Below, piece after piece: positions 16,707-24,281 of a DNA stretch of 64,000 nt. Under the pieces are notes generated by a model. It made no database searches, had not been told where the DNA came from, and saw only the letters and a program-made list of their open reading frames with translations. Made by a program: the position numbers and the translations under genes. The stretch is from positions 124,001-188,000 of the forward strand of contig NZ_VAUV01000001.1 of assembly GCF_005780165.1 (NCBI RefSeq), read 5' to 3'. Within the stretch, counting starts at the first letter, position 1. Each line of letters begins with the position of its first letter. The DNA is from Phragmitibacter flavus (GTDB taxonomy: Bacteria; Verrucomicrobiota; Verrucomicrobiia; Verrucomicrobiales; Verrucomicrobiaceae).

Positions 16707-17482
16707 GGCAGGGCTCCGATGGTTTTGAAAAAGGGCAGCATCACGCGGCTGACAAAAGGCGGATGAAACAGCAGTCCGACCGGCAGAAGGGTAAAGGCGT
16801 GGGTGAAGAACCAGCTGCGGAGGCGGAATCGACGCTCAATGAGCTGCCCGACGGCTTGCAGCATGAAGTAGCCGAAGGGGAGTCCGTATCCCGCACCGGC
16901 GGGGATGCTGATGACCAGCTCATGGACGATCCCTGACACGGCAAAACAGGCGAGCAGGGCAGGGACGGCACCGAATCGACGATGGACCGGCAGCAACACC
17001 AATGGGTGGGCGAGGTCACGAAAGGCCCGATTCCAGCGTTTGCCCCAGAACTCCGCGAGCGTCATGGCCGCAGCGGGCCGGTTCATCAACGGTTGCACGG
17101 CGTGACCTTGGGTTTGCCAAAAGTCGGCGAGGAGTCTGAAGAGTCCGAAGTGCAGGATTAGAACCAATCCCACCATGCCACACCATCCGGCGGCAAGCGG
17201 ATGTGGCAGCAATCGGGCGATGCCCCACAACAACAACACACCGAGAAGGAGGGCGATAACTCCGGCACCGGTTTGCCGAACAAGGGGGCGACGTTGGGCG
17301 GGGGCATTCCATTCCTGCGGGTTCATGCCGACCCATCCAAACGCAAAGGCGGCCACCTGGAGGGGTCGATGAGTGATTTTCCAAAGCCACCAGGCACTGA
17401 TGGTTTTGCCCACCGCGAACAGCAGTCCGGCGACGATCCACATGCTGACCCAGGCGGGGAGAGTTGTGTGGAGGGCGTTCAT
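16703..17482 (-). CDS. MBOAT-like / wax-synthase-type acyltransferase
   Basis: A 259-residue polytopic protein with about seven hydrophobic segments. Key marks are E-F-W-G-K-R-W-N-R near residue 145 and S-G-I-V-H-E-L near residue 185, the conserved motif and catalytic-type histidine of membrane-bound O-acyltransferases (plant wax synthase-like subgroup). Such enzymes move an acyl chain from acyl-CoA or acyl-carrier protein to an alcohol or sugar hydroxyl. Here the acceptor is not known. It is the first gene of the operon; an 18-base palindrome lies 18 bases before its ATG. It is short for a full MBOAT but matches the wax-synthase domain length. Confidence 0.75.
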   Translation of the reverse strand: MNALHTTLPAWVSMWIVAGLLFAVGKTISAWWLWKITHRPLQVAAFAFGWVGMNPQEWNAPAQRRPLVRQTGAGVIALLLGVLLLWGIARLLPHPLAAGWCGMVGLVLILHFGLFRLLADFWQTQGHAVQPLMNRPAAAMTLAEFWGKRWNRAFRDLAHPLVLLPVHRRFGAVPALLACFAVSGIVHELVISIPAGAGYGLPFGYFMLQAVGQLIERRFRLRSWFFTHAFTLLPVGLLFHPPFVSRVMLPFFKTIGALP

Positions 17483-17499
17483 GTTGGTTGTGACGGATG

Positions 17500-17517
17500 T
17501 TTCGGTAATTACCGAAA
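17500..17517. promoter_or_regulatory. Perfect 18-base operator palindrome before the MBOAT operon
   Basis: TTTCGGTAATTACCGAAA is a perfect palindrome 18 bases upstream of the MBOAT-like start and downstream of the GbsR/MarR-type gene. A related site, 14 of 18 matching, precedes the regulator gene itself (18095-18112). The regulator is the obvious candidate to bind both. Confidence 0.75.
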
Positions 17518-17541
17518 TCGTTTTTAAAAAAAAGGGGAGGG

Positions 17542-18084
17542 TCAGAGGCGTTCGAGAAGTTTCATGGCTTTGTCTCCCATTTTGGCGGCGCGGACGAGGG
17601 TTTTGGTGCTCATGCGGTCAAGCTGGCCGGCGAAGTTGAGCGTGATTTCAAAAAACTCTTTCATGGATTCCAGCTGGGCGCGCACATGGGCTTCGTCGGG
17701 TTGGGGGTGAGTTTGAGGTTTGCCATCATCCGTGAGGCAGTCGTTGATCAGGGCTAGGGTGGGGTCGATTTCGCGACGCCGACGTTCATTCATGATGACG
17801 CGGAACATTTCGAAAACGTCCTTCATGCTTTCGAAGTGATCACGTCGGTCACCTGGAAGGTGGACCAGTTTGACGATGCCCCAGCCTTGAAGTTCGCGCA
17901 GCGCCACGCTGACATTCGAGCGGGCAAGTTGGAGGGCGGTGCAGATTTCTTCGGCGTTGAGCGGCCGTTCTGAGAGAAACAGTAGCGCATGGATTTGCGC
18001 GAGCGTGCGGTTGATGCCCCAGCGCATGCCCATCTCACCCCAATGGAGAACGAATTTTTGGGTGATGGGTGGCAGCTCGGTCAT
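17542..18084 (-). CDS. GbsR/MarR-type transcriptional regulator
   Basis: A 180-residue winged-helix protein. The N-terminal F-V-L-H-W-G-E-M-G-M-R-W-G-I-N-R-T-L-A-Q-I-H-A-L-L-type start and the helix-turn-helix (L-N-A-E-E-I-C-T-A-L-Q, R-S-N-V-S-V-A-L-R-E-L-Q-G-W) are characteristic of GbsR-like repressors. The wing is L-V-H-L-P-G-D-R-R-D-H-F. The C-terminal helices form the dimer and ligand part. In Bacillus GbsR senses choline; the ligand here is unknown. The gene sits directly upstream of the MBOAT operon on the same strand, with operator-like sites in front of both. Confidence 0.88.
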   Translation of the reverse strand: MTELPPITQKFVLHWGEMGMRWGINRTLAQIHALLFLSERPLNAEEICTALQLARSNVSVALRELQGWGIVKLVHLPGDRRDHFESMKDVFEMFRVIMNERRRREIDPTLALINDCLTDDGKPQTHPQPDEAHVRAQLESMKEFFEITLNFAGQLDRMSTKTLVRAAKMGDKAMKLLERL

Positions 18085-18094
18085 GCGTCTTAAA

Positions 18095-18112
18095 TTTCGG
18101 TTAAGACAGAAA
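18095..18112. promoter_or_regulatory. Candidate autoregulatory operator of the GbsR-type gene
   Basis: TTTCGGTTAAGACAGAAA agrees at 14 of 18 positions with the perfect palindrome at 17500-17517. It overlaps an inverted repeat, GTCTTAA-ATTTCGG-TTAAGAC (18087-18107). It lies 10 bases upstream of the regulator ATG, which fits negative autoregulation. Confidence 0.65.
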
Positions 18113-18177
18113 TAACGGAAGGATGCGGCACTGTCAAGTGGGGAGACTGCAAATAGTTCGGCATTCCACCAAAGCTC

Positions 18178-18816
18178 TCAGTCTGGAGTCGAAAGTTCCT
18201 TGCGCAGATTTTGAATCGCTGCACTGAGATTGCGCCGCGCCTGGGTTTCGCAACGTTCGCGAAAGATGGGAGTCAGGTAGACGAAATCGCGTGCGAGAAA
18301 TTGATCGAGGACTTCGATGCGTTTGGCGGAAAAGAGGGCGGGTGGAACCCAGTGGTATTCAGCGCGAATTTGAGCTTCGTATTGCCAGTAGCGTTCGGAG
18401 GGTTTGCCAAGGATGCTGAGGTCGATGTCCAGCATGATGGCGATGGCAGGATTGTTGGAAGACGGATGGGTTTTGGTGGCCAGGATCAAGGCGCTTACCT
18501 GATCGATGAAGGAACGGGAGGCGTTGGCAGCAGAGAGCGTTTGCACAGCAAATTCCGCGCTGCGTGCTTCGTTGTCTGCGGCGTGGGTGTCGTAGACGGC
18601 ATCATGAAACCACAGGGCCATTTCGACCGCGTGGATTTCGTGCTGCGGAAGCGCGGGTCTTACTGCTTCGAGTTCCGACAGGCATTCGGACAGGTGTTGA
18701 AGGTTGTGATAATGCCGGTGCGTTTCCGAGTAGGCGCGATACAACTGATCAAAAACGGCATCGGAATTACCATCAAGCTGACAATGCGTCCAAAGCTGGT
18801 GAAACGCGTCATTCAT
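18178..18816 (-). CDS. HD-superfamily metal-dependent hydrolase
   Basis: A 212-residue protein of the predicted HD phosphohydrolase group. Marks are R-H-Y-H-N-L-Q-H near residue 35, A-L-W-F-H-D-A-V-Y-D near residue 66 (the HD pair), and D-I-D-L-S-I-L-G in the middle. These bind one or two metal ions; the natural substrate is not known, though nucleotides are likely. The ATG at 18816 is used; a GTG at 18828 overlaps the upstream stop as TAGTG and could give four more residues with coupled translation. It follows the thioredoxin-fold lipoprotein gene. Confidence 0.82.
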   Translation of the reverse strand: MNDAFHQLWTHCQLDGNSDAVFDQLYRAYSETHRHYHNLQHLSECLSELEAVRPALPQHEIHAVEMALWFHDAVYDTHAADNEARSAEFAVQTLSAANASRSFIDQVSALILATKTHPSSNNPAIAIMLDIDLSILGKPSERYWQYEAQIRAEYHWVPPALFSAKRIEVLDQFLARDFVYLTPIFRERCETQARRNLSAAIQNLRKELSTPD

Positions 18817-18827
18817 GGACCGCTTCA

Positions 18828-19688
18828 CTACTGTCTTCGCTGGTTGATCCAGTCCTGATCTTCCTGACTGAGTCGGTTGGTGAATGAACTGAATTCATTG
18901 CCCCATTCGCCGGTAAACGTCGCTTGATTGGCGTCCAACTTGGTCAGACGGGCGAAGACATCGCGACCATCCTTGCTGTGCCAGTTCCGGTAACCCTGGC
19001 CTTCCATCCGCTCCCGCCGGGTCTCAATCGCTTTGGGAACATCTTTTTCAGCCGCATGGAGGATGCGCTTCAAGTAACTGTCATGGTATTCCGGTTTGTA
19101 ACCGGCCAGATTCAATACTTCCGTTCCGTCCGGCAGAGTAAGCACCAGAGTGGGATAGCCGCTTGCCTTGAGACGCTTCTTCAGCGATTGATAGTAGTCG
19201 CTGCGCCGCGCCTCGGTATTGGAGAAATCCACCCGCAGCAGTGTCAATTGTTGTTCCGCAACACGCCGAAAATCCGGGGCACGCAGCAAGGTGTTTTCCA
19301 TCTGCTTGGCGGGGATGCTGCTCTGATGCGTGACCAAAGTCAGCAAGGCCCGGCCCTTTTGGCGCGACTCTTCAATCGCCACCGTGGCGCTGGGATGCCA
19401 GGCAAGCCCGCCCATCGCGGCGCTGCTTTGCGGGAGCACGCTGGAAAAATCAAACAACCCCGGTGCCGCTGTCGAAGGAGTGCCACCATCCGCTGCCATC
19501 ATGGTCCCCGAGGCGTCCACCTGGCCGCCGCCCGGGTTCATCAGTTCAGGATAAACCAAGGCCCAACCACGTGGAGAATTCTCATCGACAGAAGGTCCAG
19601 CCGTGACGTCGCGATTCTTCGTCAGCATCCCGCACGAAGTTAAACCAGCCGCACAGGTGGCGATGAGGATGGGGAGAACCGACTTCAT
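18828..19688 (-). CDS. Thioredoxin-fold lipoprotein lacking CxxC
   Basis: A 286-residue lipoprotein: the signal M-K-S-V-L-P-I-L-I-A-T-C-A-A-G-L-T-S-C has a lipobox (L-T-S-C). A low-complexity linker leads to a thioredoxin-like domain (G-R-A-L-L-T-L-V-T-H-Q, L-L-R-V-D-F-S-N, G-Y-P-T-L-V-L-T-L-P-D-G-T-E-V-L with the cis-proline). Where the redox C-x-x-C should lie the sequence reads S-S-I-P, so it cannot do disulphide chemistry; a binding or chaperone role is inferred. It follows the small lipoprotein gene by 24 bases and overlaps or abuts the HD gene. Confidence 0.72.
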   Translation of the reverse strand: MKSVLPILIATCAAGLTSCGMLTKNRDVTAGPSVDENSPRGWALVYPELMNPGGGQVDASGTMMAADGGTPSTAAPGLFDFSSVLPQSSAAMGGLAWHPSATVAIEESRQKGRALLTLVTHQSSIPAKQMENTLLRAPDFRRVAEQQLTLLRVDFSNTEARRSDYYQSLKKRLKASGYPTLVLTLPDGTEVLNLAGYKPEYHDSYLKRILHAAEKDVPKAIETRRERMEGQGYRNWHSKDGRDVFARLTKLDANQATFTGEWGNEFSSFTNRLSQEDQDWINQRRQ

Positions 19689-19712
19689 AAATCCATGCGC
19701 CACCGGCCAACA

Positions 19713-20210
19713 TCAATAGCGATAGTCCGTGGGCACCGCGACATCACGAAGCACATCAGCACTGCTCGGCGTATAACCCCGCTCGTTGCGCGCTCCCGTG
19801 GTCGGGTTCTGGAACGATCCGAAGCCTGACCCGACCTCACCCTTCGGCTGATAAAAACTGTTCGCCACGCCACCCAGTTGCGGAGCTTGAGGCGCGACCG
19901 GGGCATCGCCAGTCGGCTCTCCCCAGGCACGTTTTTCACTCTCGGAAAGCTCGTGGTGGGTCCAAGCCAGATCGTGCGCCTTTTTGCGAATGCCCGCACG
20001 AAGGCTGTCCGCACCCCTGTCGCGCTGCGCCTGACTAATCTCCCCACGCGCCAGTTGGGCGTCCAACAACGCAATCTGCCGCTCGGCAAGGTCGGTCGCC
20101 TGTTTCTCATATCGATCCAGATCCGCCGTGTCGGGAATGGTTGACTGACAAGACACCAAAGCCAGCAGGCCAAAGGCGAGAATGAAGAACGCTCGGAAAA
20201 AATCAGTCAT
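19713..20210 (-). CDS. Small lipoprotein of unknown function
   Basis: A 165-residue protein with a lipoprotein signal (M-T-D-F-F-R-A-F-F-I-L-A-F-G-L-L-A-L-V-S-C; lipobox L-V-S-C). The mature part has a charged helical region (Q-A-T-D-L-A-E-R-Q-I-A-L-L-D-A-Q-L) and a Gly/Pro-rich tail. No family is recognised. The ATG at 20210 starts the signal; a TTG three codons earlier is less likely. Probably first in an operon with the thioredoxin-fold lipoprotein and HD genes; about 280 bases upstream separate it from the divergent protease gene. Confidence 0.72.
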   Translation of the reverse strand: MTDFFRAFFILAFGLLALVSCQSTIPDTADLDRYEKQATDLAERQIALLDAQLARGEISQAQRDRGADSLRAGIRKKAHDLAWTHHELSESEKRAWGEPTGDAPVAPQAPQLGGVANSFYQPKGEVGSGFGSFQNPTTGARNERGYTPSSADVLRDVAVPTDYRY

Positions 20211-20493
20211 GCAGATCAATAGACACCCGCATCCTAAAAAATTGCTGCAAAAAGTTCAACCAAAACCGGGAAAATCCTCTGCTCCGAGCTCCACTCGACG
20301 CTTGAACAGGAAAAAGAATGCCCTCTCGTGACAATTTTGGCAGTCTTCATTGATCCAACGCGTAATCGAAAGATGCCCCTTCCGAAACGATGTCCTGCTC
20401 CCAGCGAGCCGGGCTCGGTAAAAAAAGATTTGAGAACTCTTGTCAGTATGGTGTCTCATAGTGCCTGCTGTCTTTTTTGTTAATTGCTTTGTC

Positions 20494-22002
20494 ATGATCC
20501 TGCCCCGCGTCATCCGAACCGCCTTCCTCGTGCTGGCTTCCACCGGTCTGTTGCTTCAAGCTCAAGCTCAAGCCCAGGAACCAAAAACTCCCATCTCCGC
20601 CGACTCCGTCGTGCCCGAACCCTGGGAAGGCATTGTGCGCATTGAGGCCTCGTTCCTCATCCCTGACTTCCGCGTGCCATGGAACTCCGGCCGTCCAACC
20701 TCAGGCAACGGCACCGGCTGGCTGGTCGGCAAAAACAAATTCATCACCAATGCCCACGTAGTCAGCAATGCCACCAAGATCGTCATCCGCACCATGAACG
20801 ATCCCGAGCCTCTTGAGGCCCGGCTGGTGCATGTCGCCCACGACTGCGACCTGGCCATGCTGGAACTGGTCGACCCCAAACGCTTCGAGAACGTCAAACC
20901 GCTGGAAATTGACGGCATTCCCAAATTGAACTCCGAAGTGATCGCCGTGGGTTATCCGATTGGCGGCGAACGCGTCAGCGTCACCCGGGGGGTGGTGTCA
21001 CGCATCGACTTCCAAAGTTATTCGCACAGCGGCATCGACCAGCATCTTGCCATTCAGGTGGACGCCGCCATCAACCCCGGCAACAGCGGCGGCCCGGTGT
21101 TGCAAAATGGCAAGGTCGTCGGCGTGGCTTTTCAGGGCTACAGCGGCTCAGTCGCCCAAAATGTAGGTTACATGATTCCCGTTCCCGTTCTCAATCGTTT
21201 CCTCAAGGATGTCGAAGACGGTGAATACGACCACTACATGGACCTTGCCATTGGAACCTTTGCCATCGAAAACCCCGCCCAGATCAAGGCTCTTGGACTT
21301 GAAGACAACGGCATCGGCGTGATGGTCAGCAGCGTGGAAAGCGCCGGCTCTGCTGGTGGCTTCCTCGAACCGGGCGATGTCATTCTCAGCATCGACAACA
21401 ACCCGGTGTTCAACAACGGCTTGATCCGTGTCGATGGCGAAATGATGGACATGAACGAGATCGTCGAACGCAAGTTCGCCGGCGACAAGATCAATGTGGA
21501 AATCCTCCGCAAAGGGAAGATGGCGAAGATCGAGATTACCCTCAAACGTTTCCTTCCCTACCTGACCCTGGGCGAACAATACGACCGTCGTCCCGAATAC
21601 CTGTTGTATGCCGGTCTGTTGATGCAGCCCATGACCCGCAACCTCATGGAGTCCCATGGCATCCGTGATCCCCTGGTCAACTACACCTTCGACAATTACC
21701 TCACCAAGGAAATCTACAAGGAGAGACCTGAAGTCGTCATTCTCACCGCCATCCTTCCCGATGAAGTGAACAGTTATCTTCAGGGGTATCAGCACAGCAT
21801 TGTCGACGAGATCAATGGTGTGAAAATCAAAGCCCTCAAGGACGTTAGTGAAGCCCTCAAAAAAGGCGACGAGAAGTTTGTGGTCATCAAACTTCTTGAG
21901 AAAAACCGGCCCCTGGTGCTGCGTCGCGATCTGGCCGAAGAAGCCCATCCGCGCATCATGCAAACCTACAATATTTCGACCGACCGCTATCTCGGCGAAT
22001 AA
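20494..22002 (+). CDS. HtrA/Deg-like trypsin-type serine protease with PDZ domain
   Basis: A 502-residue exported protease. After a signal peptide (A-F-L-V-L-A-S-T-G-L-L-L-Q-A) the trypsin-like domain shows all three catalytic residues: His88 in T-N-A-H-V-V, Asp119 in D-C-D-L-A-M-L and Ser198 in P-G-N-S-G-G-P. A PDZ region follows (G-I-G-V-M-V-S-S-V, E-P-G-D-V-I-L-S-I-D), then a C-terminal region like that of plant Deg9-type proteases. It should degrade damaged envelope proteins. The ATG at 20494 is chosen because it starts the signal peptide. It is followed after 41 bases by a relative that has lost the active site. Confidence 0.92.
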   Translation: MILPRVIRTAFLVLASTGLLLQAQAQAQEPKTPISADSVVPEPWEGIVRIEASFLIPDFRVPWNSGRPTSGNGTGWLVGKNKFITNAHVVSNATKIVIRTMNDPEPLEARLVHVAHDCDLAMLELVDPKRFENVKPLEIDGIPKLNSEVIAVGYPIGGERVSVTRGVVSRIDFQSYSHSGIDQHLAIQVDAAINPGNSGGPVLQNGKVVGVAFQGYSGSVAQNVGYMIPVPVLNRFLKDVEDGEYDHYMDLAIGTFAIENPAQIKALGLEDNGIGVMVSSVESAGSAGGFLEPGDVILSIDNNPVFNNGLIRVDGEMMDMNEIVERKFAGDKINVEILRKGKMAKIEITLKRFLPYLTLGEQYDRRPEYLLYAGLLMQPMTRNLMESHGIRDPLVNYTFDNYLTKEIYKERPEVVILTAILPDEVNSYLQGYQHSIVDEINGVKIKALKDVSEALKKGDEKFVVIKLLEKNRPLVLRRDLAEEAHPRIMQTYNISTDRYLGE

Positions 22003-22043
22003 AAATTCCTACGTTGCCCTGCCTGCCTTTTTCTGACTCGATC

Positions 22044-23672
22044 ATGAAACCATTTTTTATCGCCCTTCTGCTGTTCCTTACCGCTGGCGTTTCCATTGCC
22101 CAGCCAGCCGACAGCCCTCCTTCCACCACCCCGCCCGCAGACAGTCCGCCAGCGACGCCCGGAGAACCCAAACCTTCGACCCCCGGTAATGAAGCCCCAG
22201 ATACCACTGCGTCTGCCCCCATCAATGCCCCGCCCTTGCTTGATCCCACGGCACCCACGCGAAAGAACACGTCATTGGTAAAAGTCAACGTCACCAGCCA
22301 GCCATGGAGCGACCGCATCCCCTGGCAAAAAAGCTCACCCAGCGCCCGCCGTGGACTTGGAGTCCTGCTCAAAGGCAACCGTATTCTGGTCACCGGTCAG
22401 ATGGTGGCCGACGCCACTTATATTGAACTGGAACTTGCCGACTCCGGTCGTCGCATTCCTGCCAAGGTCAAAGGTCTCGATTATGAAGCCAACCTCGCCC
22501 TGTTGGAACCGGCGGGTGATGCCAAGACCTTCTTTGAAAAGCTCACCCCGTTGGAGATCGAGCCAAATGCCAGCGTGGGCGACCTGATGGAGACCTGGCA
22601 GCTAGGCCGGGTCGGCGAGTTGATTGTCACCCCGTTGCAGATCAACAAGGTGCTTACCTCACGCTATGTATTAGATACCAGCTTGTTTCTCGTTTATGAA
22701 GCCCTTGGCATCATTCGCAGCGAAGCGAACAGCTTTACCCTGCCAGTGACCAAAGATGGCAAGCTTACTGGATTGCTGCTGCGCTACGACTCAAAGGATC
22801 AAACCTCCACCGTGCTGCCTGGTCCGATCATCCAGCACTTCCTGAAAGACATGGATGATGGCGAGGGCTATCGCGGTTTCCCGAGCCTCGGAGTGGAGTT
22901 CCAGCAGACGCTGGATGACCAGTTCCGCGAATACATTGGCATGAAGCCCGACCAGCAGGGAGTGTATGTCAGCAACGTCACCAAAGACGGTTCCGCTGAA
23001 GCCATCGGCATCAAGAAGGAGGACATCATCCTTGAAATGAACGGCCACAAAATTGATTCCCGCGGTGACTATCAGCATCCGCAGTATGGCACGCTCAACA
23101 TGAGCCACATCGTGCGGGGCGCGAGTTATGTGGGAGACGAACTCAAGGTAAAGCTTCTTCGCGAAGGCAAGGAGCAGCTTCTCAGCGGCAAACTGATTCG
23201 CAAGGAAGCCAAAGATTTTCTTGTGCCGCCCTTCCGTTTTGATACCGGCACCAATTATCTCATCCAGGGCGGCTTGTTGTTTCAGGAACTTAGTTTGCCT
23301 TACTTGAAGAGCTTCGGTGAAAACTGGGAAACCAGCGCCCCGTTGCGTCTCGTCTTCGCCGCCCAGCATACGGAAGAATATGAGAAAGCCGGAAGGCGCA
23401 AGATTGTCATTCTGACCGCCACCTTGCCAACGCGCACGACCCAGGGTTATGAAAGCCTCGGGGGATTGATCGTCAATCGGGTCAATGGCAAACCGGTGAA
23501 CGACCTCGCCGATCTGAATGAATGCTTCAAAGAACCCAAGGACGGCATCCACACCGTTGAGTTTGATGATTTCCCCAAAATCATCTATCTCGACGCCTTT
23601 GCCACCGAGTCCGACAACCTGCGCTTGATCGACGGGGTTTATCGCATTGGCTCGCTGAAGCGCATTCAGTAG
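22044..23672 (+). CDS. HtrA-like pseudoprotease with PDZ domain
   Basis: A 542-residue exported protein with a signal peptide (M-K-P-F-F-I-A-L-L-L-F-L-T-A-G) and a Pro/Ser/Thr-rich linker of about 50 residues. It matches the upstream protease throughout: S-A-R-R-G-L-G-V-L-L-K for the first strands and a PDZ region (G-V-Y-V-S-N-V-T, I-K-K-E-D-I-I-L-E-M-N). The catalytic His is Met120 (T-G-Q-M-V), the Asp is Asn150 (E-A-N-L-A-L-L), and the G-N-S-G-G motif is replaced by A-N-S-F-T-L. It is therefore expected to be inactive as a protease, perhaps a regulatory or substrate-binding partner of its neighbour. Confidence 0.85.
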   Translation: MKPFFIALLLFLTAGVSIAQPADSPPSTTPPADSPPATPGEPKPSTPGNEAPDTTASAPINAPPLLDPTAPTRKNTSLVKVNVTSQPWSDRIPWQKSSPSARRGLGVLLKGNRILVTGQMVADATYIELELADSGRRIPAKVKGLDYEANLALLEPAGDAKTFFEKLTPLEIEPNASVGDLMETWQLGRVGELIVTPLQINKVLTSRYVLDTSLFLVYEALGIIRSEANSFTLPVTKDGKLTGLLLRYDSKDQTSTVLPGPIIQHFLKDMDDGEGYRGFPSLGVEFQQTLDDQFREYIGMKPDQQGVYVSNVTKDGSAEAIGIKKEDIILEMNGHKIDSRGDYQHPQYGTLNMSHIVRGASYVGDELKVKLLREGKEQLLSGKLIRKEAKDFLVPPFRFDTGTNYLIQGGLLFQELSLPYLKSFGENWETSAPLRLVFAAQHTEEYEKAGRRKIVILTATLPTRTTQGYESLGGLIVNRVNGKPVNDLADLNECFKEPKDGIHTVEFDDFPKIIYLDAFATESDNLRLIDGVYRIGSLKRIQ

Positions 23673-23845
23673 CCGGTTTCAGCATCAGAGGTGCCCGCTC
23701 ACAGCGGGATCACCGGCGGCGGGAAAAAATGGGCCGCTCATCTTATCGGATGGAGGCGAAAAATTACCCGCATCCTTCGTGTGCGGTTCGCTGGCACCTG
23801 AAAAATCTTCGTGTGTTTGTGTCTTCGTGTGAGATACTTCAACCT

Positions 23846-24058
23846 GTGAAAACCACTGCAGCTATCGTTGGCGAACCACCCGACTCCTCTGTCCTCGCAG
23901 TGGCTCGGGAAGCGCTTGCGACCTACCGCACCCGCTGTTTTTGGTCGCTTGCGCCCGATTTTGACGTTACTCCGGAGACGCTGCCCATCATCATCGCGGG
24001 GCTTCGCCGCCACGGGGACCGCAAGGCCTTCCAGCTCGCCGCACGGCTATGCCGATAA
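23846..24058 (+). CDS. Small conserved-type protein, probable partner of a nucleotidyltransferase
   Basis: A 70-residue protein read from a GTG at 23846 (V-K-T-T-A-A-I-V-G-E-P-P). The sequence has T-R-C-F-W-S-L-A-P-D-F-D-V-T and L-P-I-I-I-A-G-L-R-R-H-G-D, then A-A-R-L-C-R at the end. I recall similar short proteins encoded directly before AbiEii-type nucleotidyltransferase genes, which would make it an antitoxin-like partner; this is memory, not a search. Its stop overlaps the start of the downstream truncated nucleotidyltransferase by 10 bases. A longer frame from 23729 includes repetitive intergenic sequence and is unlikely. Confidence 0.5.
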   Translation: MKTTAAIVGEPPDSSVLAVAREALATYRTRCFWSLAPDFDVTPETLPIIIAGLRRHGDRKAFQLAARLCR

Positions 24059-24198
24059 CCGCATTTCAGCATGAAGTCTTTGCGACACTCCGCCGAAGTC
24101 GCAGCCCCGAGAGTTTCGTTTTCGGTGCGACCGTGCTCAACGCCAGGTTGAACACACCGCGTTACTCACGCGACATCGAACCTCTGCCACGATCTTGA
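24049..24198 (+). pseudogene. Truncated AbiEii-type nucleotidyltransferase
   Basis: An ATG at 24049 opens 49 codons ending in TGA. The peptide begins M-P-I-T-A-F-Q-H-E-V-F and continues S-P-E-S-F-V-F-G-A-T-V-L-N, then P-R-Y-S-R-D-I-E. This matches the start of nucleotidyltransferase toxins of the AbiEii/AbiGii type, which continue with a G-A/G-T-x-L-N region and a D-I-D metal-binding motif. Here the second Asp is Glu and the frame then stops, whereas the family is about 200-300 residues. No continuation was found in the other frames before the Nif3 gene. It looks like a decayed toxin gene whose partner survives. Confidence 0.5.
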
Positions 24199-24281
24199 GA
24201 TAGGCCTGTAGTGAATAGAAATACCATTTTCATGCGCCCGTTCTGTTTCAGGGTGCACAAAATCAAGCAAAGGGCATGCGC

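Noticed and set aside
20256-20543. 95-codon minus-strand frame between the lipoprotein and protease genes
   Set aside because: No start context, no family, and overlaps the protease signal peptide region.
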